Positions 8,232 to 17,459 of a DNA stretch of 64,000 nucleotides are shown here, piece by piece. The translations under genes were made by a program, and so were the position numbers. The first letter of the stretch is position 1. Each line of letters starts with the position of its first letter. Origin of the DNA: Rosenbergiella metrosideri (lineage in GTDB: Bacteria; Pseudomonadota; Gammaproteobacteria; Enterobacterales; Enterobacteriaceae). The DNA is taken from assembly GCF_022602565.1 (NCBI RefSeq), contig NZ_JALBCV010000001.1, positions 181,193-245,192 of the forward strand. The letters run 5' to 3'. The notes beneath the pieces are model-generated. The model was given only the letters and a program-made list of their open reading frames with translations. It was not told where the DNA came from and ran no database searches.

Positions 8232-9428
8232 TTACTGCGTAGATAAGATAGCCTTAACTTGTGACGCTGTCACTTTTTCTTGTTTACTCGCGAAACGTCC
8301 GCGAACATAATTAGTTAGGTCAGCAAGCTGTTGTTCATCAAGCGCATGCTGATAACCTGGCATCGACCACGAAAGTTGGCCTAAGGTCTGAGGCGTGTCG
8401 GCGCCATAAGCTATCACTCGGATCAGGCTTGCTGGATTATCGGCCGCCACGATCAGATTATTTTGCAGGGAAGGGATAACATTCGGCGTACCGCGCCCCT
8501 CCTTACCATGACAGGTAGAACAATAACGCAGATAATTTTTATCCGGATCGGTCATGGTAAGCTGTGGTGTGGTAATTTGCTGATTTTTCTCTATCCGTAT
8601 CGAGGTGAGATAGAGACCAATTGCCTTAGCATCACTGTCGGTTAAATACTGACTACTATGTGTGATCACAGCAGACATCGGCCCAGTCACTGCGCTGGTG
8701 GCATTATGGCCCGTCTTGAGTATCTGAGCAGTTTGTGCGGCATCGTAAGGGAGTTGACGCAGTGAGGGCACATACCAACCTTCCACTTCAGCGCCAGAAA
8801 GGTAATGTTCACTCGCGGCCGTCAGGGCCTTCTCTTGCATCATCCAGCCGCGTGGCGTGTGGCAGGCACCGCAGTGACCAGGACCCTCTACTAACCAGGC
8901 ACCACGCTTAATTGGATCGCTATCATCCGGTGATGAGGGGCTACTGACGGGATCTGGAGCATTAATTGCGTTCCATAGCCGCAATGGCCAGCGAGCGGCA
9001 AGATACCAGGGAATGTCATTGTCGCGGTTAGGTTGGTCGACAGGCTTAACACCCTGCATAAAATAGGTATACAGGGCGTGGAGATCCTGATCACTCAGCT
9101 TGGCATAAGCATTGTAAGGCATGGCGGGATAGAGGCGTTTTCCCCCTTTAGCAATCCCTTCACGCACTGCACGAGAAAATTCTGCTTCGCTGTAGTCGCC
9201 AATCCCCTGTTGCTTATCTGGGCTGATATTGGTTGAGTAGAGTGTGCCAACGGGTAATTCAAATTTTACACCGCCAGCAAAAGGTTTTGCACTGTCTTGA
9301 GTATGACAAGCCATGCAATCAGCCGCCCGAGCTAAGTATTCTCCTTGGGCAATTACATCACTGCTCGATGATGCATAACTTTGTAGGGAAAACAGAAATA
9401 ACCCCGCTAAGCCTAATTGACGGTTCAT
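8232..9428 (-). CDS. Triheme cytochrome c subunit of a membrane/periplasmic dehydrogenase
   Basis: 398 aa. A signal peptide ends near LQSYA (about residue 19). Three CxxCH heme sites are seen: CMACH (about 38), CGACH (about 185) and CSTCH (about 303), each in its own cytochrome c domain. This is the layout of the cytochrome subunit of gluconate, sorbitol and alcohol dehydrogenases of acetic acid bacteria and enterobacteria. It should pass electrons to ubiquinone or a terminal oxidase at the outer face of the inner membrane. Its ATG overlaps the end of the upstream flavin dehydrogenase by 4 bp, so the two are co-translated partners. The usual third small subunit is not seen. Confidence 0.88.
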   Translation of the reverse strand: MNRQLGLAGLFLFSLQSYASSSSDVIAQGEYLARAADCMACHTQDSAKPFAGGVKFELPVGTLYSTNISPDKQQGIGDYSEAEFSRAVREGIAKGGKRLYPAMPYNAYAKLSDQDLHALYTYFMQGVKPVDQPNRDNDIPWYLAARWPLRLWNAINAPDPVSSPSSPDDSDPIKRGAWLVEGPGHCGACHTPRGWMMQEKALTAASEHYLSGAEVEGWYVPSLRQLPYDAAQTAQILKTGHNATSAVTGPMSAVITHSSQYLTDSDAKAIGLYLTSIRIEKNQQITTPQLTMTDPDKNYLRYCSTCHGKEGRGTPNVIPSLQNNLIVAADNPASLIRVIAYGADTPQTLGQLSWSMPGYQHALDEQQLADLTNYVRGRFASKQEKVTASQVKAILSTQ

Positions 9429-11320
9429 GATGTCGCTCCTTGGGCTGCAGTTAACTCATTGACGGCTCTCCAAGCCTGATCGATGGCGGCATGGGCGTAA
9501 GGGCTCCAATCAGAATCCGAATTGGCAATGGCCACATGACCGAAGGGCTGACGTGCAGTCTTGATGGTTTTCTCTGCTTCTTCTTCATTATCGTATAAGG
9601 TGTTAACGATGTAAGAATAGCCATGAGCCCAACGATTGACGGTAATCCCTAGAATATCTTGTTGGTGATCAAACCCAGCCTCACCCAGCATGCCTTGAAG
9701 CTGTTCACGGATCCATGTCTCAAAAGTGCTGAAAGGCGTGCCTAATAACCAGGCACGGCCTTTGCGTGACTGTTCACGATTCGATAATCCACTTCCGGCA
9801 AGCGTCGGAACATGCACCATATGCAGGCAGATGGGTTTGTTAGGATCTCGAGGATGACGGTATTCACCCATATCTACGGGGAAGTCGAGTTTTACCATAC
9901 TAAATGGTGCCGCTGGGGAGTAAACATCGTGGACGCCCAGTTTCTGAAACGCGCGCCACTGGCGGATAACCACATTACAATAGACTAAAGGTGCTTTGAC
10001 ATTTTGATGCAGGGCCGCTTTTTGCGCCTCAGGTAATTCGGGCATTAACCAAGGAATAATCATGTTGTAGCACGCCATGACCACCTTATTGGCAGTGACT
10101 TTGTGCAACTCGCCTTGTTCGAAATAGCTAACTTCAGCCAAGTTATCCTGATTTGTCACGTTCACGACCGTACTATTCAGGCGTAGTCGTACCAAGTGGT
10201 CTTCACGATCTAATTGCGAGTAATCGAATGTCGCTGTCACGCAATCGTGCATAGTATCACCGGGTGCGACATCAGGAATTAATCGACGCACCATAATCCG
10301 TGCTAAGCCAGCATTACCATCAGGGAAGTGATAAATATAGGGGTCGGTTAATTCAGCTTGATCTTCAGGGTCGAGTGGCGGCAATCCCATTGCCTCAAAA
10401 CCAGGAAGACCACAAAGTTGAGCATCATTACAGGCTGTCGCATCGATCCCCACTGCTTGGAAGTCATTGGTCATCTGCTGGAAATAGGCAATCGCAGTCT
10501 GGGATAGGCCGACCTTATCTTTTAGAAAGGTTAAATAACTATTTTTAGCGAGCCAATCGACTTTTTGTTGAGTTTCCATCCCTGCTAAATAATCTTTAGG
10601 CAGGGTATGCAATAAAATCAAGGCCTGACGATCATCTGAGGACAGAGGGAAATCATTAATATAATCGGTAATAGGGCGGCCATTACGACGATTCGGGGGG
10701 ATATCATCAGCGACCACACCATCAGGATCACCACTAACTAGCTTATTTTCCCCAAAATGCGCTTTGTCGAAGTAGACTCCGCGGCTAAGGTTAAGGTCAG
10801 GGTAGAAGTTAACGTCGAAATCCTTCGCCATCTGCTGGATATCAACGTTGAGCGATTGTAATAACGCTAAGACCACCGGGCTGTAGATATGTGTAGGTGA
10901 TTGAAAGGATTCGCTACCACCGTAACCAATAATGGTACCTTCTGGTGTGGAGAACTCGTTGCGCTTCGCATGGCCGCCAAAGTCATCATGGTTATCCAGT
11001 AGCAAGATTCGTTGGTCTTTACCCATTTTCTGCTGCCAGAATAGTGCGCTCGCGAGCCCACTCAATCCTGCGCCGACGATGACCAGATCGTAGTGTTCTT
11101 TCGCGGACAGCTTCTTTACCGCGGGGATAAGTCCTTCACGGCCGATTTTATGAGCCATTTCGAAAGAACCCGGATGGTTCCCCCGCATCCCCATCAATGC
11201 TGGTGGATAATAGCGAGCGTTTCCAGCGGTCATTGCCGCATAACTCAATTTAAACGGGGTTAGGCCGGCAGCTAAGGTAATCGCTGAGCCATTTAAAAAA
11301 TCACGCCGAGTAATGGGCAT
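9425..11320 (-). CDS. Tat-exported FAD-dependent dehydrogenase, spermidine dehydrogenase-like
   Basis: 631 aa from ATG at 11320; an upstream ATG at 11332 lies inside the good ribosome site (GGAGAACGAC), so 11320 is preferred. It opens with a twin-arginine signal (TRRDFLNGSAITLAAG). The FAD fold begins at YDLVIVGAGLSGLASALFW (about residues 75-93), with GGHAKRNEF and GYGGSESFQSP following. From memory, this start and architecture resemble SpdH, the periplasmic spermidine dehydrogenase of Pseudomonas aeruginosa; the substrate here is not proven. The gene overlaps a triheme cytochrome c by 4 bp, so the flavoprotein should oxidise its substrate outside the cytoplasm and give electrons to the respiratory chain. 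Upstream 265 bp is the promoter region. Confidence 0.75.
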   Translation of the reverse strand: MPITRRDFLNGSAITLAAGLTPFKLSYAAMTAGNARYYPPALMGMRGNHPGSFEMAHKIGREGLIPAVKKLSAKEHYDLVIVGAGLSGLASALFWQQKMGKDQRILLLDNHDDFGGHAKRNEFSTPEGTIIGYGGSESFQSPTHIYSPVVLALLQSLNVDIQQMAKDFDVNFYPDLNLSRGVYFDKAHFGENKLVSGDPDGVVADDIPPNRRNGRPITDYINDFPLSSDDRQALILLHTLPKDYLAGMETQQKVDWLAKNSYLTFLKDKVGLSQTAIAYFQQMTNDFQAVGIDATACNDAQLCGLPGFEAMGLPPLDPEDQAELTDPYIYHFPDGNAGLARIMVRRLIPDVAPGDTMHDCVTATFDYSQLDREDHLVRLRLNSTVVNVTNQDNLAEVSYFEQGELHKVTANKVVMACYNMIIPWLMPELPEAQKAALHQNVKAPLVYCNVVIRQWRAFQKLGVHDVYSPAAPFSMVKLDFPVDMGEYRHPRDPNKPICLHMVHVPTLAGSGLSNREQSRKGRAWLLGTPFSTFETWIREQLQGMLGEAGFDHQQDILGITVNRWAHGYSYIVNTLYDNEEEAEKTIKTARQPFGHVAIANSDSDWSPYAHAAIDQAWRAVNELTAAQGATS

Positions 11321-11597
11321 GTCGTTCTCCATTGCTTCTTATTGTAATCGATATATTATGCTGCCTAGGGTACCGATTTTCCCTCACATCTTCCATGCCC
11401 GTCGACGATAAACGTGATGGTTAAGGAAAATATCCAGTATAAAGGTAGGGTTAAAGGTTAAATGGGCTTTCTGAGAGTTAGATGGCACGAATTACCACTT
11501 TCTCGCCGCAAAATCCTACCTAAAAATGTTACCCTTCAAAGACTTGATGGGTCACTGTTGGTGACCTATCCCTGTCCCACTGAATAAGGAGTAAATC

Positions 11598-12329
11598 ATG
11601 ACACGTAAAGTTGCACTGATTACTGGCGGAAGCCGTGGTATTGGCGCAGCCATCGCTCGCCAATTAGCTGAGCAAGGATTCGATATTGCCATTTCCTTTG
11701 CACGTAATAAAACTAAAGCTGATGAAGTTGCTGCGCAAATCACTGCGCTGGGTCGGAAGGTGGCGCTAATTCAAGCAGACGGTTCATCGGTTGAGGGTAA
11801 TCAATTAGTGATCAAGGAGACGGTGAAACAATTGGGTCGCCTTGATGCTTTGGTATGTAATGCAGGGATCGGCAATCATAAACCTATTACAGAAGTGACC
11901 AGTGATGATATTGATGCGGTGCTGAACCTCAATTTGCGCGGAATGATGATTGAAACCAGCGAAGCGGCGAAAGTGATGGGTGAGGGTGGCCGGATTATAT
12001 TAATGGGATCTGCGTTCGCAGGACGTGTACCTTTTGGCGGTCTATCCGTTTATGCGGCGACCAAAGCAGGACTACGTGGGTTCGCACAAGGGGTTGCACG
12101 GGATCTTGGGAAGAAAGGGATTACTATCAACGTCTTGGAACCCGGCCCAATTGATACGGATTTAAATCCGGCTGATACCGAGGAAGCGAAATACCTAAGT
12201 AGCTTTGTTGCGACGGGTGCTTATGGCCAAGTTAATGATATTGCGAATGCGGTAGGATTCTTGGTAAGTGAGAAGGCTGGCTATATTACCGGCATTGCCA
12301 TGCCGGTCGATGGCGGGTTACTCGCCTAA
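11598..12329 (+). CDS. SDR-family NAD(P)-dependent oxidoreductase (FabG-like)
   Basis: 243 aa. Classic short-chain dehydrogenase motifs: TGGSRGIGAA (residues 9-18), CNAGIGN (about 87), catalytic Ser in LMGSAFAG, YAATKAG (about 153-159), and PVDGG at the end. It looks like a 3-oxoacyl-ACP-reductase-type SDR but stands alone, so the substrate is unknown. A ribosome site (AAGGAG) precedes the ATG. It is convergent with the acetoin genes and shares a hairpin with them. Confidence 0.82.
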   Translation: MTRKVALITGGSRGIGAAIARQLAEQGFDIAISFARNKTKADEVAAQITALGRKVALIQADGSSVEGNQLVIKETVKQLGRLDALVCNAGIGNHKPITEVTSDDIDAVLNLNLRGMMIETSEAAKVMGEGGRIILMGSAFAGRVPFGGLSVYAATKAGLRGFAQGVARDLGKKGITINVLEPGPIDTDLNPADTEEAKYLSSFVATGAYGQVNDIANAVGFLVSEKAGYITGIAMPVDGGLLA

Positions 12330-12336
12330 TCTTGAG

Positions 12337-12360
12337 ACTAGGCATCCGAAGATGCCTAGT
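12337..12360 (+). terminator. Hairpin terminator after the SDR gene
   Basis: A perfect 10-bp stem (ACTAGGCATC 12337-12346, GATGCCTAGT 12351-12360) with the stable loop CGAA. The following sequence is only moderately T-rich. It may serve both convergent genes. Confidence 0.65.
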
Positions 12361-12383
12361 TAATTATGTTTCGATAGGGCTAA

Positions 12384-13082
12384 TTATTTTTCAATGTGGC
12401 TAATGAGTTCGTCCAATTGTGATACATCAATATCTAAATTGATAAAGGCATCACTATGAGAGTTCGTGATCTCAATACTGTGTTTGACTTGATAATCCAC
12501 GACTGCTTTTGCGGTGGAAAACGACAGAACATGCCCACTCAACTGGCGATCATCACTAATGAAATGGAAGTGGAAGCCAGGCACTGAGATCCGACCAAAC
12601 AGCTCTGGAGTCCAGAATCCTATAAGTTGTCCAGATACGTCATTAAGTGTGTCTACTTGTTGGGAATCAGACATCTCATTGACAGTACGGGTCTTCGATT
12701 CCTCTCGCTGAGGTCGACGAATAACTACTTCATCGAAGCAACTTTTTACATTTACCGCTAAAAAAATATTATTGATAGGAAATTGCTCTGCCAAAAGTTG
12801 TTCAATATTTTCATCATTGATATCAGTGGCTGCTAACGTATGTTCGGCAATAAAGTCGGTAACTTGTAAAAAAGGAACTACGTGGCTTTCAAACTGATGG
12901 AGTGATTCACCCGCAGTCGCTTCCCACAATTTTCCGTCACAGACAGTAAGTTCACCATTAATTCCGCAAGAGCACCCTAAGCCAAAGAGCGTCTGACTCT
13001 TTAGGGAATTGATGGAAAAGTCACCATCAAAGTGACCTGCCATTAGGGCGCCTATAGTCGAAAACTGTGTAATTTTGCTCAT
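12384..13082 (-). CDS. budA: Alpha-acetolactate decarboxylase
   Basis: 232 aa. It decarboxylates acetolactate to acetoin in the cytoplasm. Visible motifs: STIGALMAGHFDGDFSI at the start, GLGCSCGINGELTVCDG, and the zinc-binding segment GFHFHFISDDRQLSGHVL, with its conserved histidines (about residues 170-187). The length fits the family (about 240-260). It lies 17 bp downstream of the budC-like gene, in one transcript read away from a divergent LysR gene. In Enterobacter and Klebsiella the operon is budABC; here budB is absent and the order is budC-like then budA. Confidence 0.88.
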   Translation of the reverse strand: MSKITQFSTIGALMAGHFDGDFSINSLKSQTLFGLGCSCGINGELTVCDGKLWEATAGESLHQFESHVVPFLQVTDFIAEHTLAATDINDENIEQLLAEQFPINNIFLAVNVKSCFDEVVIRRPQREESKTRTVNEMSDSQQVDTLNDVSGQLIGFWTPELFGRISVPGFHFHFISDDRQLSGHVLSFSTAKAVVDYQVKHSIEITNSHSDAFINLDIDVSQLDELISHIEK

Positions 13083-13098
13083 AAAACCTCTAATCTAA

Positions 13099-13836
13099 TT
13101 AGTAGCGAATTAATCCGCCATCAACATTTAATGTTACACCATTGATGTAGCCATTCTTCTCACTCACTAAAAGTAGTATTGCTTCAGCGATATCGCTAGG
13201 TTTGCCCGCTCTCTTAGCAGGGATGGCCTGAACAATATTTTTGACTTGTGTTTCACTCAGAACTTCAGTGAGAGGGGTCTCCACATAACCTGGGCAGAGC
13301 GTATTGCAACTGATCCCATACTCGCCGTACTCGCGAGCAATTCCCTTAGAGAGCGAAAGGATTGCACCTTTACTGGCGGCGTAGCAGGTGTTGCCGAGAA
13401 AGCCGCCACCCGATTGCGCAGCCACTGATGCGATATTAACGATACGTCCTGATTTTTGCTGCTGCATGATTGGGATCACGGCACGACACAGTAAAAAAGG
13501 GCCTTCGACATTTATCTTAAATACTCTTTGCCAGGCCTCTTGACTCAAGGACGTTAATTCCCCCTGACACACCACGCCTGCATTATTAATGAGAACGTCT
13601 ATGTGGCCATATTGCGCCTTCACACCTTCCACGAGAGCCTTCACGGATTGTGCATCAGAAACATCACACTGCTGATAATGAATATTAGCCTGTTGAGCCG
13701 CGTCAAATTGGACGGCTGGCGCATGTAAGTCGGCAATAACAACAAAGTAATTGGCGGCGATTAAGGTTTCGACGATAGCGAACCCGATACCTTGCGAACC
13801 ACCTGTAACTATTGCTAGAGATTTTTCTGCTGTCAT
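13099..13836 (-). CDS. SDR dehydrogenase, probable acetoin/diacetyl reductase (BudC-like)
   Basis: 245 aa from ATG at 13836, chosen for the strong AGGAGGAAATT site just upstream; the open frame runs further up without support. Motifs: TGGSQGIGFA, NNAGVV, catalytic IASVAAQSGGG, YAASKGA, PGYVETPL and VDGG near the C terminus. General SDR features do not fix the substrate, but pairing with budA and a divergent LysR regulator suggests acetoin/2,3-butanediol interconversion. It lacks the exact C terminus I recall for Klebsiella BudC, so the specific role is inferred from context. Confidence 0.78.
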   Translation of the reverse strand: MTAEKSLAIVTGGSQGIGFAIVETLIAANYFVVIADLHAPAVQFDAAQQANIHYQQCDVSDAQSVKALVEGVKAQYGHIDVLINNAGVVCQGELTSLSQEAWQRVFKINVEGPFLLCRAVIPIMQQQKSGRIVNIASVAAQSGGGFLGNTCYAASKGAILSLSKGIAREYGEYGISCNTLCPGYVETPLTEVLSETQVKNIVQAIPAKRAGKPSDIAEAILLLVSEKNGYINGVTLNVDGGLIRY

Positions 13837-13971
13837 AATTTCCTCCTGGTATCCCATGATTTTAGAAGTTACTGTCATAGAGTCCATCGCGTGTTTTTAA
13901 ATAGTTGTTAAGTAAAACTTAAGGTACATGTTATGCTATAAAGATTAATCAGTAGAATCAGGGCGTTATTA

Positions 13972-14844
13972 ATGAAAAGCGATCCAATAATACTCAGTTG
14001 TTTACCCGCCTTTGTAGCCGTGGTCAACGCGAAATCGTTCACGGAGGCAGCGAATCAATTACATCTCACGGTCAGCGCGGTAAGTCAGGCGATAAAAAAA
14101 CTCGAAGCACGGTTAGGGGTTAAGTTGTTCTTAAGGAAAGCCGCTGGCGTATCTTTGACCCCTCAAGGGGAAGTCTTCGCGGATTATGCAAAGAAAAGTC
14201 TACATATTCTCAACCAAGGTATTACCAAATTAAAAGAGCAGGGCAGTAAGATTCGTATTTATACTCCACCCGGAATTTCGTCCATATTACTTAACCAACG
14301 TCTTTTAGAAGAGCTAAGTTATCACTTTGATACGATTGAAATGGTCTCTGAAGAGCGACCATTTGATGGGGAGTTGAGCGACTGGGATATTGTTGTGTAT
14401 TTTCATTCACTGGCACATACCGTACCGGGAAACCACTATTTAGGCGATGACATTTACTATCCCTTTGCCTTACCAGAGATTGCTAAAAAAATAAAAACTA
14501 TTGATGATTTATCACAATATACTTTGCTTTATAACCAGCATGGTCTCGCTAATTGGGATGAATTTTTTAAGGTCAATAAATTAACTACTCCCGATCATCG
14601 AAAAATTTATTATAGCCGAGCCTCGCAGTTATTTACTGCAGTAGAAAGTGGTAAAGGCATAGCGTTCGAGTCATCACGCATAATTTCTAGCAAATTATCC
14701 CAAGGCAGCTTTGAACTCTGCCAACTCGAAGGATTACTGCCGGTCGTCAAGAAGTCAATGTGGCTATATATCAATCCTGAAACGGCAATTTATCGGTTCA
14801 AGAAAGAGATAAAGGATGAGTTGATGGCAGGATTAATGGGGTAG
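13972..14844 (+). CDS. budR: LysR-family regulator, probable BudR
   Basis: 290 aa. The winged helix-turn-helix (about residues 8-65; SFTEAANQLHLTVSAVSQAIKKLEARLGVKLF) is followed by a short substrate-binding domain. It is divergent from the budC-budA unit with 135 bp between start codons, the arrangement of budR and the bud operon in Klebsiella and Enterobacter, where BudR activates acetoin genes in response to acetate. The symbol rests on this position rather than on close sequence recall. Confidence 0.72.
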   Translation: MKSDPIILSCLPAFVAVVNAKSFTEAANQLHLTVSAVSQAIKKLEARLGVKLFLRKAAGVSLTPQGEVFADYAKKSLHILNQGITKLKEQGSKIRIYTPPGISSILLNQRLLEELSYHFDTIEMVSEERPFDGELSDWDIVVYFHSLAHTVPGNHYLGDDIYYPFALPEIAKKIKTIDDLSQYTLLYNQHGLANWDEFFKVNKLTTPDHRKIYYSRASQLFTAVESGKGIAFESSRIISSKLSQGSFELCQLEGLLPVVKKSMWLYINPETAIYRFKKEIKDELMAGLMG

Positions 14845-14944
14845 GAAGTATCGGAAATGATTAGCGATAAGCAGTTATCTACCGTCAACGCTTAGAATAA
14901 AAATAGTGAGTATATGGATGTATGCACTAATTGAGGCCTGAAAT

Positions 14945-14964
14945 GGGATTACTTAGGTAATCCC
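14945..14964 (+). terminator. Hairpin downstream of budR-like gene
   Basis: A perfect 8-bp stem (GGGATTAC 14945-14952, GTAATCCC 14957-14964) with loop TTAG, about 100 bp after the LysR stop codon. A T-rich stretch (CTTTTT) follows at about 14977, so termination is plausible. Confidence 0.45.
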
Positions 14965-15079
14965 GAGCATTAAACTCTTTTTACGTTAGCTGCTTAAATC
15001 TGACCGCCAGCCAGTTGCTGTTTATAATTTTCTGCGAAAATGTTGCTAGCCAGCCTGGTGAACAGGATTTTGGGCGGTG

Positions 15080-15310
15080 GTGTCCCAGGTTACGTACTGT
15101 ACTGTCAGAGATTACCATCGAAGAGGCCCAGGAATTGTTTGATGAGATTTTTACTGAGCTTACTCTCAGGCATGCAGATCTTGATTTCAGTATTTATTTT
15201 TCTGTGAAAGTATGCAGGCCGAATCTGCAAAGGATAGCCGCTGGCTGTATGACTACTTATCCATTCCAGAGTGCTATTTTTCGCTATACGCTACCTTGGT
15301 GCGCATAATG
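15080..15310 (+). pseudogene. Decayed remnant of a DUF1493-like (acyl-carrier-type) gene
   Basis: One frame reads EEAQELFDEIFTEL...HADLDFSIYF (about 15118-15205). A second frame, from about 15213, reads AESAKDSRWLYD near its start and then runs to a stop at about 15326. DUF1493 proteins, as I recall them, have EEAxELMxEFFxxFNVD...FDFSRYFP followed by a closing ESAKAGRWLYD. Both pieces are present but in different frames with the middle segment missing. That supports a frameshifted, internally deleted gene. The match is by memory and the family itself has no clear function. Confidence 0.5.
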
Positions 15311-15326
15311 TATATTATGTTAAATT

Positions 15327-15807
15327 AGGTATTAGGTATCGTTTTAGCGCTTCACTCATTACTCACTTGCGAAATTTTCTTTCTGCTCCGCCCCTTTTGT
15401 CTCATTAAATAATCTGAAAGTACAAACTCTCACAACAGAACTGCGGCATTTTGAGTATTACTATTTCAACAGCCTATTTTTAAATCTGTTTCTACTTCTA
15501 GAAGATACTCAGGTTATTTTTTGCGATATGCATCAGCCACTCATCAATCAAAGTATGACAATATCTCTTGGCGCGTTCGCCATAAATAATAGAGTTATGC
15601 GCTCATTTTCATCTTACGAAAAGTGCGGTCATAAACTCTCTTACTTTCGTCGGGTCAAGCGACAATAGCCGTTAGCTTGGAAAGCCACTTTTCAACGCCA
15701 AGTCTTTTCATCTATCGGCCTCATTAAGCAATGATCAACTGAACCTATTTTCCATCTTTGTCAAAGGACTGCTGCCATGGATATTAGGGATCTTATTCTC
15801 CCTCCCC
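15327..15807. other. Non-coding or heavily decayed stretch
   Basis: About 480 bp with no convincing frame on either strand. A short minus-strand frame near 15500-15590 reads GERAKRYCHTLIDEW, which could be gene debris, but I could not place it. No clear promoter or repeat was seen. Confidence 0.35.
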
Positions 15808-17112
15808 CTACCCTAAACGTCCTATACGTTGTCGAGCATCCGCCAGATGTTGGCCTAATGCCTCGAGGCAAGGTGCAAAATTTGCCGAAAACTGAGTAGA
15901 AGCCTGCGCGAGACGATAAAATTCTTCAGCCATCTCTAATGCTTGACGCCAGCATTGTTCATCGATCACATCGGTTATCGTTGCCGGCCGCAACGTGTTA
16001 ACTCTTTCGCCACCAGATTTTGGCGCAAAGCCCATCGGTAGCATATCGTAGGCGGGTGCTAACTGATAAGGCCGGCCTTTTTCACTGATAAAGGATAAAT
16101 TACCGTGGTGCATATCAGTATTACCGATTAACACACCAAATCCCCATAGGATGGCTGCCTCTTGTACCGCTTCGGGAACGACATGCTGTTGATCAGCGAG
16201 CAATTTCACTAAGCTTGGCCAAGGTTCGCGAGCTTTACCGATAAACTCCGCTTCTAAGGCGCGCAATGAAAAAATACCAATCCGCCCCAAGGCATGTTGA
16301 CGGTCAAAACGAGGAATTTCTAGAAAACGTTGGCTACCTAAATCAATTACCGTTGTATCAACGCCGAGTACTTGTAACGCTAAATGCTCTGCTAATAGCA
16401 AATCACGCCAACGTTCACTAACCGGATTATCTTCGTGTGTGGTGAATTTGACGAGTACATGGCCACGAGCACTGAAGGTACAAAATTTAGGTTGTTCTCC
16501 CCCTGCGGAGGAACCGGGTATTTCACCCAAACTGGAAGATAACGCGAGCTGCGGATAATGCTTATCGCGGTCTATAGGTGTCGGGGTTGGCATCGCTAAA
16601 AAGTGTTCTTTCGCCTTTTCACCAATAAGCAAGTTACCAACGCTATCATGTCCGTGGCTCAACAACGCTCTGATGACATCGTCGTCCTGCCAACTTTCCG
16701 GATTCGATGATATGCCTAACTCCGAAGAAAAGGCACTTGCAAACGCGCGGCCAAGATAGCCTTGCGGGCGCATATCAAAAAGCCACCAGGGTAACCCATC
16801 GCTATGGTGGATGACGCCATCGGTCTGGCACATCACAAAGCCTTGGGGATAGACCGGGATGAGTACGCCCAATAATTTAATTTTCCCTGTCTCTGATATC
16901 CGATAGATCGGTGCGTCACGAAAGCCACGGTGAGGGTGTTTCAGTGCATAATGAATAGAAGGCCCCGCACCTATTTTAACAATATCGCTTTCCATCGTTT
17001 TAAGCACACGTGAAAATGTCGGCTGACTAACTTTAAGTTTTTCAGTTAGTTGCTTAGCTGTCATCAGTGATTGTTGAAGTTGTAGGCGTATGGCTTCGGT
17101 ACGATTTGCCAT
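15808..17112 (-). CDS. yjjJ: YjjJ, HipA-family serine/threonine kinase toxin
   Basis: 434 aa, close to the 443 aa of E. coli YjjJ. The N terminus is a helix-turn-helix (LTEKLKVSQPTFSRVLKTM, residues about 21-39). The HipA-like kinase core follows: the ATP-loop region SSAGGEQPKF (about 203-212), the catalytic GNTDMHHGNLSF (about 329-340) and YDMLPMGF (about 354). HipA kinases phosphorylate translation factors such as tRNA synthetases and slow growth; the YjjJ target is less certain. There is no HipB-like antitoxin gene next door, in keeping with the fused DNA-binding domain. It stands alone between decayed stretches. Confidence 0.88.
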   Translation of the reverse strand: MANRTEAIRLQLQQSLMTAKQLTEKLKVSQPTFSRVLKTMESDIVKIGAGPSIHYALKHPHRGFRDAPIYRISETGKIKLLGVLIPVYPQGFVMCQTDGVIHHSDGLPWWLFDMRPQGYLGRAFASAFSSELGISSNPESWQDDDVIRALLSHGHDSVGNLLIGEKAKEHFLAMPTPTPIDRDKHYPQLALSSSLGEIPGSSAGGEQPKFCTFSARGHVLVKFTTHEDNPVSERWRDLLLAEHLALQVLGVDTTVIDLGSQRFLEIPRFDRQHALGRIGIFSLRALEAEFIGKAREPWPSLVKLLADQQHVVPEAVQEAAILWGFGVLIGNTDMHHGNLSFISEKGRPYQLAPAYDMLPMGFAPKSGGERVNTLRPATITDVIDEQCWRQALEMAEEFYRLAQASTQFSANFAPCLEALGQHLADARQRIGRLG

Positions 17113-17459
17113 CGACAGACCCTCGTTTGAATAGATTTATGAATAGCTTTCTGAATAAATAACTTACCATGCGGAAGTGCTTATGTCATCCTGCTGGCTG
17201 ACTTCTACACATAAGGCGCGTGACCAATGATGAGCAGGATCCTGATGGAGACGGGCACACATCCTTGGCTTAAATCTTCCACTAGCTAGGCATGTAACAC
17301 CTCTACACAATCTACGCTTCCTTCTTCTCTTCCCCAACCCTGCCACGAAATACGTCCAGGAACAGCCAGCCTTCTGTGCAAGCCGAAGCTGTCGAAATAA
17401 AGACGATACTCTGCAGATAATGTGTCGCTATCCGTATCATGTAAACCGGATTCGCGGTG
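17113..17459. other. Stretch upstream of yjjJ without a clear gene
   Basis: This region holds the yjjJ promoter and otherwise only a short minus-strand frame (17164-17346), which is rich in Arg and Cys and looks non-native. No homology was recognised. It could be debris of a lost gene. Confidence 0.35.

Noticed and set aside
10300-10548. Plus-strand ORF inside the flavin dehydrogenase gene
   Set aside because: It is a shadow of a well-supported minus-strand gene; many similar antisense frames in this window were left out for the same reason.
13837-13887. Upstream extension of the BudC-like SDR
   Set aside because: A strong AGGAGG site sits inside the extension, directly before the ATG at 13836.
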